64,000 nt of DNA from Heterotrichella gracilis (GCA_032358255.1 JAULBX010014981.1:1-64000), one strand, 5' to 3'. Shown: positions 44,279-53,235, numbered from the stretch's first letter. The notes: a model not told the origin generated them from the letters alone. Numbers and translations: made by a program.

Positions 44279-44521
44279 TTAATTTATTTTAGAATATTTT
44301 TTACTTAAAGGGATTGCTATGATACCGTGTAAGAATAAACTGAAAAAAACTGTGAGGCTGATCACAGTAATCATTTTTTGATTTCCATTTTTTTCGAGTT
44401 CCACCAAAACCAATAATAAATAAAGCAGAGAGGCAATTCCACGAGGACCGATCCAGGCCATAAATAATCTGTCGCTACATTTCATAAGATTGGATTTTCG
44501 CTCATCGTTTATTCCGTATTT
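44279..44521 (-). pseudogene. 3' remnant of a CPA-type Na+/H+ antiporter gene
   Basis: A 68-codon open frame from ATG 44485 reads FMAWIGPRGIASLLYLLLVLVELEKNG then ISLTVFFSLFLHGIIAIPLSKKY. The W-GPRG-A-S run and the two final helices are the C-terminal end of CPA1/NhaP-type antiporters, normally about 400 residues. In the same frame the similarity goes on upstream to about 44521, where it meets a stop within the neighbouring DUF2490 gene. The first about 330 codons are gone. So this is a relic, or an odd two-helix peptide if still translated. Confidence 0.8.
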
Positions 44522-45333
44522 TCATAAACCGACTGTGAAGGTGATTCAGCTGCCTTCCTAAAGTCGGGGGTATAATAAAAAAACAATCGAATAACATGGC
44601 TCAAGTCATACGTATTTCCATTTGCCTGTTGTTGAAACACGTTCATGTAACCAAGATCTAAACTCATATTTTTAGTTAACACATATTTTATACCAGCAAA
44701 AAAGCGATTTTGATCAAAGGTATTGTATATGATTTGTTCACCGAACTGAATCAACACTTCATCTGATATGACCAATTTAGGCAATGCTTTATTTTTAAAT
44801 AGGTCGAACTCAAAACTTGTCAGGACTCTGAAACGAAAACTGAACCAGGTTTCTCCTGTTTTCACATCGTTTACAACACCTTCTCTCCAGCGCTGTTCTA
44901 GTCGCAAGCGCGTGAATCTTCCGGTCTTTTCTCTTTTTTCACTAAAGGACCATTGCTGAAATATCCGGTTTTCATTTTGCCAGGTACTTAAACCGGGTTT
45001 GGGTGCCAACCAATTGTGAGCATAACCAAAAGCAATCGGGTATTTTCCTGAAACCCAATAAATGGCTCCTATTCTAAGAAAATTAAAGACCGGGTATTTA
45101 AAATACTCTTCTCTCCGAACATGCACATCGCTCATCATGCCCCAATGTTCGGTAAAACGCAAAGAACCATTTAAAGAAAACCATGTTTGTTCATGCGTAA
45201 TAATAGTTTTTTCATTGTTTTGCCCTACCAATGAAATGGATGTACAGGAGATTAGAAAGAACGTTAGCAGAAATGTGTTAGCCTTTCTCTGAAACTCTTT
45301 TTTGTAACTATGAAAAAATGTTTTAATGGTCAA
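44509..45333 (-). CDS. DUF2490 outer-membrane protein
   Basis: 274 residues from a TTG directly after the porin stop (0-nt gap). Signal peptide near KANTFLLTFFLISCTSISLVGQ, then a DUF2490-type barrel: EQTWFSLNGSLRFTEHWGMMSDVHVRREEYF, RLRLEQRWREGVV, SFRFRVLTSFEFDLF, NRFFAGIKYVLTKNMSLDLGYMNVFQQ. Length is normal for DUF2490. Function of the family is unknown. Its 3' end overlaps the former antiporter frame, so the deletion that made the remnant probably joined here. Confidence 0.88.
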   Translation of the reverse strand: MTIKTFFHSYKKEFQRKANTFLLTFFLISCTSISLVGQNNEKTIITHEQTWFSLNGSLRFTEHWGMMSDVHVRREEYFKYPVFNFLRIGAIYWVSGKYPIAFGYAHNWLAPKPGLSTWQNENRIFQQWSFSEKREKTGRFTRLRLEQRWREGVVNDVKTGETWFSFRFRVLTSFEFDLFKNKALPKLVISDEVLIQFGEQIIYNTFDQNRFFAGIKYVLTKNMSLDLGYMNVFQQQANGNTYDLSHVIRLFFYYTPDFRKAAESPSQSVYENTE

Positions 45334-46512
45334 TTAGAATATGCCTAAAGGAGTCACAAATCCAATAGCAAAGCGCCCTGTCGTATAATCCGTTAAACCA
45401 ATCTGAGCATCTTTCGCAAAATCAGTGTATCTGTAAACTCTTCCAACATAATTCACATAAAAACGAAAGTTGAGATTGTCCCAGGGATAAAATTCAATTG
45501 TTGGGATATAACCCCAGGCATCGCGAATTTTATTTGTTGTACCTCCTGCCATCCAGGAGGCCTGATCAAGCATACCGAACATGGAGAGATTCCATTTTTT
45601 ACTCACCCGGTAATGCACATGCACCCAATGTCCAATGTAAAGAGTGTTTTCAAGGGCCGGAGCATAAATGTTATCCGGAATCAGATCACTAATAATACCT
45701 GTTCGATCTAGATCTTCATCGCTGTATTTAAAGTCATACACAAAAGTGAACTTGCCAAATTTAAACTCATTTCCTAAAGCAATATAATTCATGTATGTAT
45801 TTTGTGCTTCTGTGTGAATAGCGTAGGACCAAATGGTGTTATAATGACCATTGAATAAACTACCCGTCCAGTTCGCCACAAATGCCAATGGGGCTTTCGC
45901 TTCCACTTTGTTAGGTTGACTGCCGTATAATTCAGTAAAAGTTTTGGTTCTTGAGTCTAAAGCCTCAAAGGTTAAGGTGTGTTTTGGATTTACTTTAAAA
46001 CCAAATCGTACACCGGTTAAAAAGTTATCGGCATATTCAATAATGTCTGAATATTCGTAAATATCAATTGGGTTATAATCAAACTCAAATGCACCCCAGG
46101 ATGCGCACATCTTACCGGCTGAAATATTAAAACGATCTGTTACATCCACCCGAACATATGCCATATCGGTTGAACGACTAATATTATCCACTGATTCAGA
46201 TGTTTGAGCGCGGGTGTAACGGTCACGAAAACGAAAATATACTTTTTTGTGAACCTGACCTTTGATCTCTAAACGAAACTGCTCATTCACAAATTTTGAT
46301 CCTGTATAGGTGCCGGTATTAAAATTATTTTGTTCGGCAAAACGCATGTTGGCGATCATACTCATGTTTTTAAGTAGACCTTGTTTTTCTTCCGGAATGA
46401 GTGTTTTATAATAAGTGGTATCTCCTGTTTGCATTTCATGGTCTTGTGAAAGCGCTATAAACGGCAACAATAAAAGTATGCCGAATATCCATAGAAGTTG
46501 ATTTTTTTTCAT
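45334..46512 (-). CDS. Porin_O_P-like outer-membrane porin
   Basis: 392 residues. Signal peptide ends FIALSQ. The barrel reads in paired strands: FRLEIKGQVHKKVYFRFRDRYTRAQ, RSTDMAYVRVDVTDRFNISAGKM, AFEFDYNPIDIYEYSDIIEYADNFLTGVRFGF, KHTLTFEALDS, NLRFY, ending RFAIGFVTPLGIF with terminal Phe. These are Porin_O_P features. Position between exported aspartase and the DUF2490 gene suggests it admits asparagine/aspartate or passes dicarboxylates. Substrate is inference. Confidence 0.88.
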   Translation of the reverse strand: MKKNQLLWIFGILLLLPFIALSQDHEMQTGDTTYYKTLIPEEKQGLLKNMSMIANMRFAEQNNFNTGTYTGSKFVNEQFRLEIKGQVHKKVYFRFRDRYTRAQTSESVDNISRSTDMAYVRVDVTDRFNISAGKMCASWGAFEFDYNPIDIYEYSDIIEYADNFLTGVRFGFKVNPKHTLTFEALDSRTKTFTELYGSQPNKVEAKAPLAFVANWTGSLFNGHYNTIWSYAIHTEAQNTYMNYIALGNEFKFGKFTFVYDFKYSDEDLDRTGIISDLIPDNIYAPALENTLYIGHWVHVHYRVSKKWNLSMFGMLDQASWMAGGTTNKIRDAWGYIPTIEFYPWDNLNFRFYVNYVGRVYRYTDFAKDAQIGLTDYTTGRFAIGFVTPLGIF

Positions 46513-46531
46513 GACACCTTTTTTTAGAAGA

Positions 46532-47989
46532 TTATTGTTTTTGTCCTGTCATGGTCGCAGGATCTAACAGCTTTTTAATTTGATCTTCTGTTAACAATTT
46601 TTTCTCGCGAATTAATTCTAAAATACCTTTATTAGTTTGAAGCGCTTCTTTTGCTAATTCGGTCGTTTTTTCATATCCTAAAACCGGATTCAAGGCGGTC
46701 ACAATTCCAACACTTCTGTCAATATAATGTTTCATGATATCCACATTTGCTGTAATGCCATCAATACATGATTTACGAAACAAAGGAAAGGTTTTATAAA
46801 AAAGCGCCTGTGATTCCATGATGGAAACAGCGACCACCGGCTCATAAGCGTTTAATTGCAATAAACCATCTTGTGAAGCAAAGCTAACGGTTAGGTCATT
46901 GCCAATGGCTTTAAAACAAATTTGATTCATGAGTTCAGGCATTACGGGATTCACTTTGCCGGGCATAATAGAGGAACCCGGTTGAAGGGCCGGTAAATTA
47001 ATTTCAAAAATTCCTGTACGTGGACCTGTTGCCAGAAAAATTAAATCACTGCTAATTTTAGAGATAGTTACTGCTAAATTTTTAATGGCAGAGGAATACA
47101 TCACAAAGCCCTGCATGCTGCTTGTTGCTGCAATCAAATCTTTTGCCAACACAATGGGCTTACCGGTGATCTTGGCTAATTGAGCTGCGCACTTCACATC
47201 ATAACCCGGTGTGGCTGTAATACCTGTGCCAATAGCTGTTGCGCCCATATTCACTTCATATAAATAAGCTTCTGATTTTCTCAGAGCCTCAATGGCGGCA
47301 TCTAATTGGTATCCAAAAGCGTGAAACTCCTGACCCAAGGTCATTGGCACAGCATCCTGACCTTCGGTTCGTCCCATCTTTAAAATAGAATTAAATTCTA
47401 CTCCTTTTTTATGGAATGACTGTGAAAGTAATTCGGCCTCTGCAATCAGCTTATCATTGTGCAATAACAAAGCCACATGAATGGCAGTTGGATACACATC
47501 GTTAGTCGACTGACCCATATTCAGATCATCATGCGGCTCCAAAAACTGGTACTCGCCTTTTTTATGTCCACCCATTTCCAAGCCAATGTTTGCCAATACT
47601 TCATTGGCATTCATATTCGCTGAAGTTCCGGCTCCTCCTTGATACAAATCCACTAAAAACTGATCGTGGTATTTTCCATCCATGACTGCCTTGCAGGCTT
47701 TCTCGATCATATCGAGACGTTCTTTTTTCATACGACCCGTTTCTGTATTCGCTCTGGCTGCCGCTAATTTTACCATGGCATAGGCTTTCACATAGTCAGG
47801 ATAAAACTGAGTGCTAACCCCACTCACTTGAAAATTTTCAAGAGCCCTTGCTGTTTGAACACCATAATAAGCTTGATTTGGAATTTGTTTTTCACCTAAT
47901 AGATCCTTTTCGGTTCTGGTTTGAGCAAAACCGGTCAAGCCCGAAATTAAAACACCCGAAACGATCAGTTCTTTGATACCTATCTTCAT
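46532..47989 (-). CDS. aspA: Aspartate ammonia-lyase with signal peptide
   Basis: 485 residues of the aspartase/fumarase superfamily. After a 23-residue leader (IKELIVSGVLISGLTGFAQ) the typical cytosolic start EKDLLGEKQIPNQAYYGVQTARALENF follows. The signature GSSIMPGKVNPVMPE (about residue 345) with the flexible SS loop, and the C-terminus RSVGIVTALNPVLGYEKTTELAKEALQTNKG, fit aspartase better than fumarase. It splits aspartate to fumarate and ammonia. The leader, like those of neighbouring exported proteins, predicts a periplasmic enzyme; aspartases are normally cytosolic. It follows asparaginase by 18 nt. Confidence 0.93.
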   Translation of the reverse strand: MKIGIKELIVSGVLISGLTGFAQTRTEKDLLGEKQIPNQAYYGVQTARALENFQVSGVSTQFYPDYVKAYAMVKLAAARANTETGRMKKERLDMIEKACKAVMDGKYHDQFLVDLYQGGAGTSANMNANEVLANIGLEMGGHKKGEYQFLEPHDDLNMGQSTNDVYPTAIHVALLLHNDKLIAEAELLSQSFHKKGVEFNSILKMGRTEGQDAVPMTLGQEFHAFGYQLDAAIEALRKSEAYLYEVNMGATAIGTGITATPGYDVKCAAQLAKITGKPIVLAKDLIAATSSMQGFVMYSSAIKNLAVTISKISSDLIFLATGPRTGIFEINLPALQPGSSIMPGKVNPVMPELMNQICFKAIGNDLTVSFASQDGLLQLNAYEPVVAVSIMESQALFYKTFPLFRKSCIDGITANVDIMKHYIDRSVGIVTALNPVLGYEKTTELAKEALQTNKGILELIREKKLLTEDQIKKLLDPATMTGQKQ

Positions 47990-48007
47990 CTTATAGAGTT
48001 TAAAAAT

Positions 48008-49057
48008 TTAGTATTCCATGAAATAACTTTGCAGTTGCTTTTTATCTTTGGTTTTTAATAAGCCAAGCATCAATAATATTCTGGCTTTTTGCGGATTCAA
48101 ATCATCACTGACAATGGTACCTAATTTAGCATCGTCTACTTCATCCTCCAACACTACACGACCGGCTACACAACGGGTAGCTCTGCAAACCACAATACCA
48201 CTCTTTACTGCTTTTTCAATCGCATCATAATAAGCTTTATTAAAATTACCATTCCCTACACCGGCAATAATAATTCCATCTACTTTTTCAGCTACCAATG
48301 CATTTATTAAAGAAGGATTTGCATCGGCGTACATATATACAATTTCAACACGTGGTAATTTTGAAACGCCGGTAATATCAAATGGTGTGTCTTTATCCGA
48401 CTTACGAACGGATTCCTGATAATAGAACACTTTCGCATCATAAATTTGTCCAATGGCACCCGCATTCGGAGCAGAAAAGGCTTCCATGTGTGTAGAGTTT
48501 GTTTTCACAATATCTCTGGCGTCAAAAATACTTTCCGAAAAAACAACTATTGGTCCACGCCCTTTGCTGGCAGGACTAGCAGCTACAGCTACCGCATCAA
48601 ATAAATTTTTTGGACCGTCGGCACTAATAGCAGTAGCGGCGCGCATGGAACCGGTTAATACAACCGGTTTATCGCTACGAACAGTTAGGTTGAGAAAAAA
48701 ACCGGTTTCTTCCTGTGTATCGGTACCGTGCGTGATCACTACGGCATCGGCTTCGTTGTTGGCAAAGATCTCATTAATACGTTTGTTTAATTTCATCCAG
48801 ACTTCAATACTCATATCCTGACTGCCAATGCTGGAGATCTGCTCTCCGGTAACCGTGGCAATTTTATGGATCTGCGGCACGGCATTTAATAACTCATCAA
48901 TAGGTAAGGCTCCTGCTTTGTATCCGGCTTTATCGGCAACTGCACCGGCCCCGGCAATTGTGCCACCCGTAGCTAATATTTTAACACGTGGTAATTGAGC
49001 TTTCAATTGTACACTGACAAAAAGAAGACAAACGACAATCGTAATTATTTTTTTCAT
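48008..49057 (-). CDS. ansB: Type II (exported) L-asparaginase
   Basis: 349 residues. Signal peptide KKIITIVVCLLFVSVQLKAQ, then VKILATGGTIAGAG with the nucleophile threonine, VVITHGTDTQEETGFFLNLTV with the second catalytic TDT, GSMRAATAISADGPKNL, and a late VVLEDEVDDAKLG. It hydrolyses asparagine to aspartate and ammonia in the periplasm. It is first in the chain asparaginase-aspartase-porin-DUF2490-transporter-malic enzyme. Confidence 0.96.
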   Translation of the reverse strand: MKKIITIVVCLLFVSVQLKAQLPRVKILATGGTIAGAGAVADKAGYKAGALPIDELLNAVPQIHKIATVTGEQISSIGSQDMSIEVWMKLNKRINEIFANNEADAVVITHGTDTQEETGFFLNLTVRSDKPVVLTGSMRAATAISADGPKNLFDAVAVAASPASKGRGPIVVFSESIFDARDIVKTNSTHMEAFSAPNAGAIGQIYDAKVFYYQESVRKSDKDTPFDITGVSKLPRVEIVYMYADANPSLINALVAEKVDGIIIAGVGNGNFNKAYYDAIEKAVKSGIVVCRATRCVAGRVVLEDEVDDAKLGTIVSDDLNPQKARILLMLGLLKTKDKKQLQSYFMEY

Positions 49058-49193
49058 GGTTTTTAATTTTTAGGTTAATTTATATTGCAAGTAATAATTT
49101 TCATGAACAAGAACGAAATTAAACCTTACAACAGAGAAATAAAATGACATTAATCACATCTTCCTCTTAGAACACACTATTTTAACTTTTGAA

Positions 49194-49226
49194 TAAAAAA
49201 AGCGGCTTCTACTTTAAGAAGTAATT
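49194..49226 (-). terminator. Weak terminator after the TetR-exchanger operon
   Basis: On the minus strand CTTCT-TAAAGT-AGAAG is followed after four bases by seven T. The stem is only 5 bp, so termination may be partial and allow read-through into the asparaginase operon. Confidence 0.3.
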
Positions 49227-49850
49227 TTAATGGTTGTAAGTAAGCGTTACTAAAAAGTACTTTTCATCAAAACCCAAATTGTAAAGGTATCCTGTGAACT
49301 CCCAGTTTTTATAGGCAGCTCCCAGCAATAAACCCCGATTTAATTCCAATTCTGTTTCCACCAAACGTGTGCGTTGAACACTAATCCCAAACCAAAACCA
49401 GTCTTTTGGGGCATAGCTAAGGTCTGTCCAGTTGTAAATAAAATTATAAACGGCATCGTCTACACTGTAAAAATATTCTGACTCACTCCACAATTCAAAT
49501 TTTTTAAAGTTGAAGTCTAATTCTAATCCTGCAGCAAGACCATTCGAAGACCCCACTACTCCGCCTAACATGGGGGTGATCACATATTCGAATTTTTTTC
49601 CACCATAAAAATTATAGCCTCCCCAAAAAGAAAAGGTATTAAAATCTTCATAGTTGTATCGGGCCTCCAAATGCAGATGGTTTTTATCTGCGCGTAACAC
49701 CGGTAAAAAAATAAAATTATCGGGGATTAAATAAAAGTTGGCATCCGCACTGATGCTCCAAGGTTTAGAAGCCAGTGAATCTTTGTTTTGAGCGTGAGTT
49801 GAAAATATCAAAACACAACAGACGATTACTATAAAAACTCCTTTTTTCAT
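49227..49850 (-). CDS. Exported/outer-membrane protein of unknown function
   Basis: 207 residues. Signal peptide FIVIVCCVLIFSTHAQ, then beta-strand-rich body (PWSISADANFYLIPDNFIFLPVLRADKNHLHLEARYNYEDFNTFSFWGGYNFYGGKKFEYVITPMLGG ... SVQRTRLVETELELNRGLLLGAAYKNWEFTGYLYNLG) ending in an aromatic-rich strand. It looks like a small barrel. ATG overlaps the stop of the VIT1-like gene (ATGA), so it is in that operon. Confidence 0.75.
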   Translation of the reverse strand: MKKGVFIVIVCCVLIFSTHAQNKDSLASKPWSISADANFYLIPDNFIFLPVLRADKNHLHLEARYNYEDFNTFSFWGGYNFYGGKKFEYVITPMLGGVVGSSNGLAAGLELDFNFKKFELWSESEYFYSVDDAVYNFIYNWTDLSYAPKDWFWFGISVQRTRLVETELELNRGLLLGAAYKNWEFTGYLYNLGFDEKYFLVTLTYNH

Positions 49851-50527
49851 CCTCCTAAACTCATGGTGAGCAGAACCAATGCAACGCCGATAATGGCATA
49901 AATAACAGCACTTAATAAGGGTCTAAAGCCCGCATATTTTGCCAATATAAAGCCGCCAACAAAAAGTAAAGCAATAGCCACACCATTCGAAATTTTCAAT
50001 GCCAAAGCAAGGTCACCAACTAATGCGAAAGGTAAGGCAACCGGCAAGGTGCATAAAAAAACCAATAAAAATATCTGTATCGCCGAAACAAAATCTGAAA
50101 TTGAGAGTAAATTTTTATGCGTTGGTGGAGCGATCTTTTGTATGCGCGATGCAAGACTTAGCAATTCATCCTCAGTTAATAATTTTGAAACCAAGGGTTG
50201 AATTTCCTCATTTAAAATAGAAATCACGATATCGTCTTTTTTTGTTTGATCTAATCGTTGAATGACATTGATGGCATGACCCCTTTCAACAACCATGCTC
50301 ATTAAATACATAATGGCATCTACCAATCCCCAGGCCAAATTGCAAGCCAAAGCGGCCCATAACAAATCACTTACTTCTTCCTTTCCATGACCGGTAACAG
50401 AAATTGTGCCGGTGAATGTTAAGACCATGATTAAGCCAAACAGCACCTCTGAAATCCTGTCAACCGGATTAAGCACGGAATTTTCTTTTATAAGAGAATC
50501 CCAGAAATTCGATTTGCTACTTTTCAT
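49847..50527 (-). CDS. VIT1/CCC1-like membrane protein
   Basis: 226 residues from ATG 50527, one nucleotide after the exchanger stop (the TTG five codons earlier overlaps it). Five membrane segments; PVDRISEVLFGLIMVLTFTGTISVTGHGKEEVSDLLWAALACNLAWGLVDAIMYLMSMVVERG and the late LPVALPFALVGDLALALKISNGVAIALLFVGGFILAKYAG resemble VIT1/CCC1 iron/manganese transporters. A cytoplasmic stretch with many acidic residues lies between helices. Substrate is inferred from family; with the exchanger it suggests divalent-cation handling. Confidence 0.75.
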   Translation of the reverse strand: MKSSKSNFWDSLIKENSVLNPVDRISEVLFGLIMVLTFTGTISVTGHGKEEVSDLLWAALACNLAWGLVDAIMYLMSMVVERGHAINVIQRLDQTKKDDIVISILNEEIQPLVSKLLTEDELLSLASRIQKIAPPTHKNLLSISDFVSAIQIFLLVFLCTLPVALPFALVGDLALALKISNGVAIALLFVGGFILAKYAGFRPLLSAVIYAIIGVALVLLTMSLGG

Positions 50528-50528
50528 A

Positions 50529-51605
50529 TTAATTTGGAACAAAGAAAAACATTAAGGCAATCATCAAATAAATTAATATTAACTGAACACCTTTATACCA
50601 ATTAGCTTGTCCGTCAACCACAATAAAGGTTGCCAGCAAAACACTTAAAAAGATAATGATCAAAAGAATTCTTGAGAATTCTAAACTCATTTGTGTAGGA
50701 CCAACAATTAAACTTAATAAAGACAACAAAGGCGCCGCGAATAATGATAGCTGGATGGCACTGCCCATCACTATTCCAACACTTAAGTCCATCTTACCTT
50801 TAGCCGCCATAGTTACAGCAGGAATATTACCGGCTGCACCAACAATAGCAACAAAAATAACACCCACAAAAACGGTACTCATGCCCATAGCTGTGCCGGT
50901 AGCCTCTGCGGCACCTACCAGAATTTCACTTAAAAATGCAACCGCTGTTGACGAAATAACGAGGAATATAAGTGCCCGTTTTAGTGACCATTGTTTAGAT
51001 TCCCCTTTCTCAAGATTATTCTCCACATTTTTAAACAGATCCGAATGTGTTCTTAACATAAACCACAAATACAATGCATAACCCAGTAATAAAGCGATGG
51101 CAATTCCAATGTTAAGAAGATCTTCATTTTCCGTCATTCCTTCTTTTCCCGACATGCGACTAAAGGCGCTGGGCACCATTAAACTAATAATGGCAACCAG
51201 CATCATAGAGCTATACACCCTTACACTGGCAGAGTTGTATTCAATTTTGTGAAATTTAATTCCACACACCAAGAATGAAATTCCCAGTACCAGTAATAAA
51301 TTAGCGATAATGGCTCCTGCCATTGCGGCTAGCAACATTTCGTGCAAGCCTGCCGCCAACGATATCACACCAATGATGATCTCAGGCAAATTACCAAAAG
51401 TAGCGGTTAACAATCCGCCTACCGCATCACTCGTATATTTGGCAAGCTGTTCGGTTGATTCACCAATTAATACCGAAACCGGTATGATTGCTAAAGCTGC
51501 TGAAAAAAAGACCAAGGGAGAGCTAGCGCCCGTTTGATCTAAAAACACACATACGGGTATAAACACGTATAACCAATGCAATCCGGGTTTTAAATACTTT
51601 TTCAT
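50529..51605 (-). CDS. CAX/CaCA-type cation:proton exchanger
   Basis: 358 residues, 10-11 membrane segments in two alpha repeats. The first repeat has GLLTATFGNLPEIIIGVISLAAG with the expected Glu. The second reads FVAIVGAAGNIPAVTMAAKGKMDLSVGIVMGSAIQLSLFAAPL; in most CAX proteins this is GNAAEH with a key Glu, which here is Ala. The rest fits CAX (calcium/proton exchange). It is third in a TetR-led operon. Ca2+ transport is likely, but the changed residue makes the ion and coupling uncertain. Confidence 0.88.
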   Translation of the reverse strand: MKKYLKPGLHWLYVFIPVCVFLDQTGASSPLVFFSAALAIIPVSVLIGESTEQLAKYTSDAVGGLLTATFGNLPEIIIGVISLAAGLHEMLLAAMAGAIIANLLLVLGISFLVCGIKFHKIEYNSASVRVYSSMMLVAIISLMVPSAFSRMSGKEGMTENEDLLNIGIAIALLLGYALYLWFMLRTHSDLFKNVENNLEKGESKQWSLKRALIFLVISSTAVAFLSEILVGAAEATGTAMGMSTVFVGVIFVAIVGAAGNIPAVTMAAKGKMDLSVGIVMGSAIQLSLFAAPLLSLLSLIVGPTQMSLEFSRILLIIIFLSVLLATFIVVDGQANWYKGVQLILIYLMIALMFFFVPN

Positions 51606-51616
51606 CTGCTTTATTT

Positions 51617-52429
51617 TTAAAAATTATATCCTAAGTGAATCACATACCGAAAGCCTAAACTCGATGTGCGCGTAGAACCTGATCGCTCAAACTCCGGTTT
51701 ATCAATTACAAAATCATAGGCTGGAAAACGCGTGGCAATAGACTCTCTTAAGATCTTTAGCAAGGCTGCTTCATCCCCTTCACTCAAATCGGTGTCCATT
51801 TTTGTGTTGATGTTATAAAAGGCTAATCCCGGACCAATCAATATAAAGTCGAGAGCAACTCGATTCCATAATAAAAACTGATATCCCATTTGAGCACCTA
51901 TCATTTGAACATCGAGGATAATATTTGTCTTAATAGTTCCACTAGCGGCGTTTGAAACAAATGACCAGTTATTTTCTCGCTCAAAGTGTGTGTAATTATA
52001 ATAGGGTCCCACATAAACACCCCTAGGTGCTGAAAATCGGTTCTCTTTTTTTAAGTAAAAACGATAATCAAAAGCAAAGGTAAAACCATTGTCCTTATAT
52101 GTTTTCCCTAGTTCGAATCTCACCGCCAGAGTTGAATCTACTAATTCTCTGACAGGAGCTGGAAATGCTGCTCGCCCGCCATTGATCGAAAAACTTTGAT
52201 TTTTACCAAGAAGTCGTTCATAACCGAGTAAGATTGATTTTTCACCAAAGATCATTGGGTTGGTAAGATTAAAACGGATTATATTCTTATGTTGTTTTTT
52301 AACGGGAACGGAATCCTGCGCCTTCAATGAAAAACAAGAAACTGAAGTAAGTATCCACAGAAGCATGAAATAAGGAATTGACTTATTTACATTTGAGAAG
52401 GTTGATCTGTTTCTTCTTTTTGATCTCAT
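51617..52429 (-). CDS. Outer-membrane beta-barrel protein
   Basis: About 270 residues from ATG 52429, which puts SIPYFMLLWILTSVSCFSLKAQ as a leader; an in-frame ATG at 52513 overlapping the TetR stop would add 28 residues before it. Strands: NIIRFNLTNPMIFGEKSILLGYERLLGKNQSFSINGGRAAF, FTFAFDYRFYLKKENRF, GVYVGPYYNYTHFE, GAQMGYQFLLWNRVALDFILIGPGLAFYNI, SSLGFRYVIHLGYNF (aromatic end). Resembles DUF3575-like barrels. Probably controlled by the upstream TetR gene. Confidence 0.78.
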   Translation of the reverse strand: MRSKRRNRSTFSNVNKSIPYFMLLWILTSVSCFSLKAQDSVPVKKQHKNIIRFNLTNPMIFGEKSILLGYERLLGKNQSFSINGGRAAFPAPVRELVDSTLAVRFELGKTYKDNGFTFAFDYRFYLKKENRFSAPRGVYVGPYYNYTHFERENNWSFVSNAASGTIKTNIILDVQMIGAQMGYQFLLWNRVALDFILIGPGLAFYNINTKMDTDLSEGDEAALLKILRESIATRFPAYDFVIDKPEFERSGSTRTSSLGFRYVIHLGYNF

Positions 52430-52512
52430 TTTTCGACTAACTTTAAGCGTTTTGAGTATAGGTAATTGCTCTTTAAAATGAATGATCTCAAGCAAGTGCC
52501 CGGTATCATTCA

Positions 52513-53106
52513 TTACAAAACACCTTTTGCCTTTTGCTCAATTAATTTCTCTACAATACCTTTCGCTTCATATACCGTATTGCGAAAAAATTCAATTTCA
52601 CAATTTTTCCTGGTTAAACGCATATAAAACATCTCACGAATGATGTTAAAATAACTCAGTGAAAGATCTGCTTCATGAGGCAAACCAATAAAATTGGCCC
52701 AATGAGGCAAGATCAATTCATTGAATTGATTTGTAATTTGCAAATAAGTTTTTTCATACAAAAGTATGCGCCTATTTTTTACCAATTGCATTTGAAACAT
52801 AAGAAAATGAGCACGTTTAAACATAAGATTGATAAAATCAGGATCAAATTTTTTCACTTGCAACATCTCCAATTCAACCTCTTTCGCTACTTCTAACTGA
52901 TATTCCATCAATTTGACCAAATAAGTATCCAGGTCTTTAAAATAATGATAGAATCCGGATTTATTGAGTCCTAATATTCGCGCCAAACGTTCAATTTGAA
53001 TTCCTTCATGGGCATCCTCGGTAAATAAATCATATCCAACTTTGATCCATTTAGAATAAGAACTATCTGTGGGCATAGCGAGGTCTTTTGTTTTTAAAGA
53101 TAACAT
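52513..53106 (-). CDS. TetR-family transcriptional regulator
   Basis: 197 residues. The N-terminal helix-turn-helix (VGYDLFTEDAHEGIQIERLARILGLNKSGFYHYFKDLDTYLVKLMEYQ) is typical TetR; the rest is a helical ligand domain (VAKEVELEMLQVKKFDPDFINLMFKRAHFLMFQMQLVKNRRI). An alternative start at the internal Met (PTDSSYSKW) is possible. It heads an operon with an outer-membrane protein, the cation exchanger and a VIT1-like protein, so it probably senses a small ligand or cation stress. No clear operator dyad was found. Confidence 0.9.
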   Translation of the reverse strand: MLSLKTKDLAMPTDSSYSKWIKVGYDLFTEDAHEGIQIERLARILGLNKSGFYHYFKDLDTYLVKLMEYQLEVAKEVELEMLQVKKFDPDFINLMFKRAHFLMFQMQLVKNRRILLYEKTYLQITNQFNELILPHWANFIGLPHEADLSLSYFNIIREMFYMRLTRKNCEIEFFRNTVYEAKGIVEKLIEQKAKGVL

Positions 53107-53235
53107 ATTTCTTATTTGATTGAAAAATAATTGATTAATTCGTTTTTAATGATGCCATCATTTTTATTCATTACACGAATTTGAATTATCAACAAACTCA
53201 TTTCATTAAAACGTATGTTAAGCGACTTTTATAAC

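Noticed and set aside
46532-47989. Fumarase instead of aspartase
   Set aside because: The C-terminal ITAN...RSVGIVTALNPVLGYE region and asparaginase linkage fit aspartase, though only assay would settle it.
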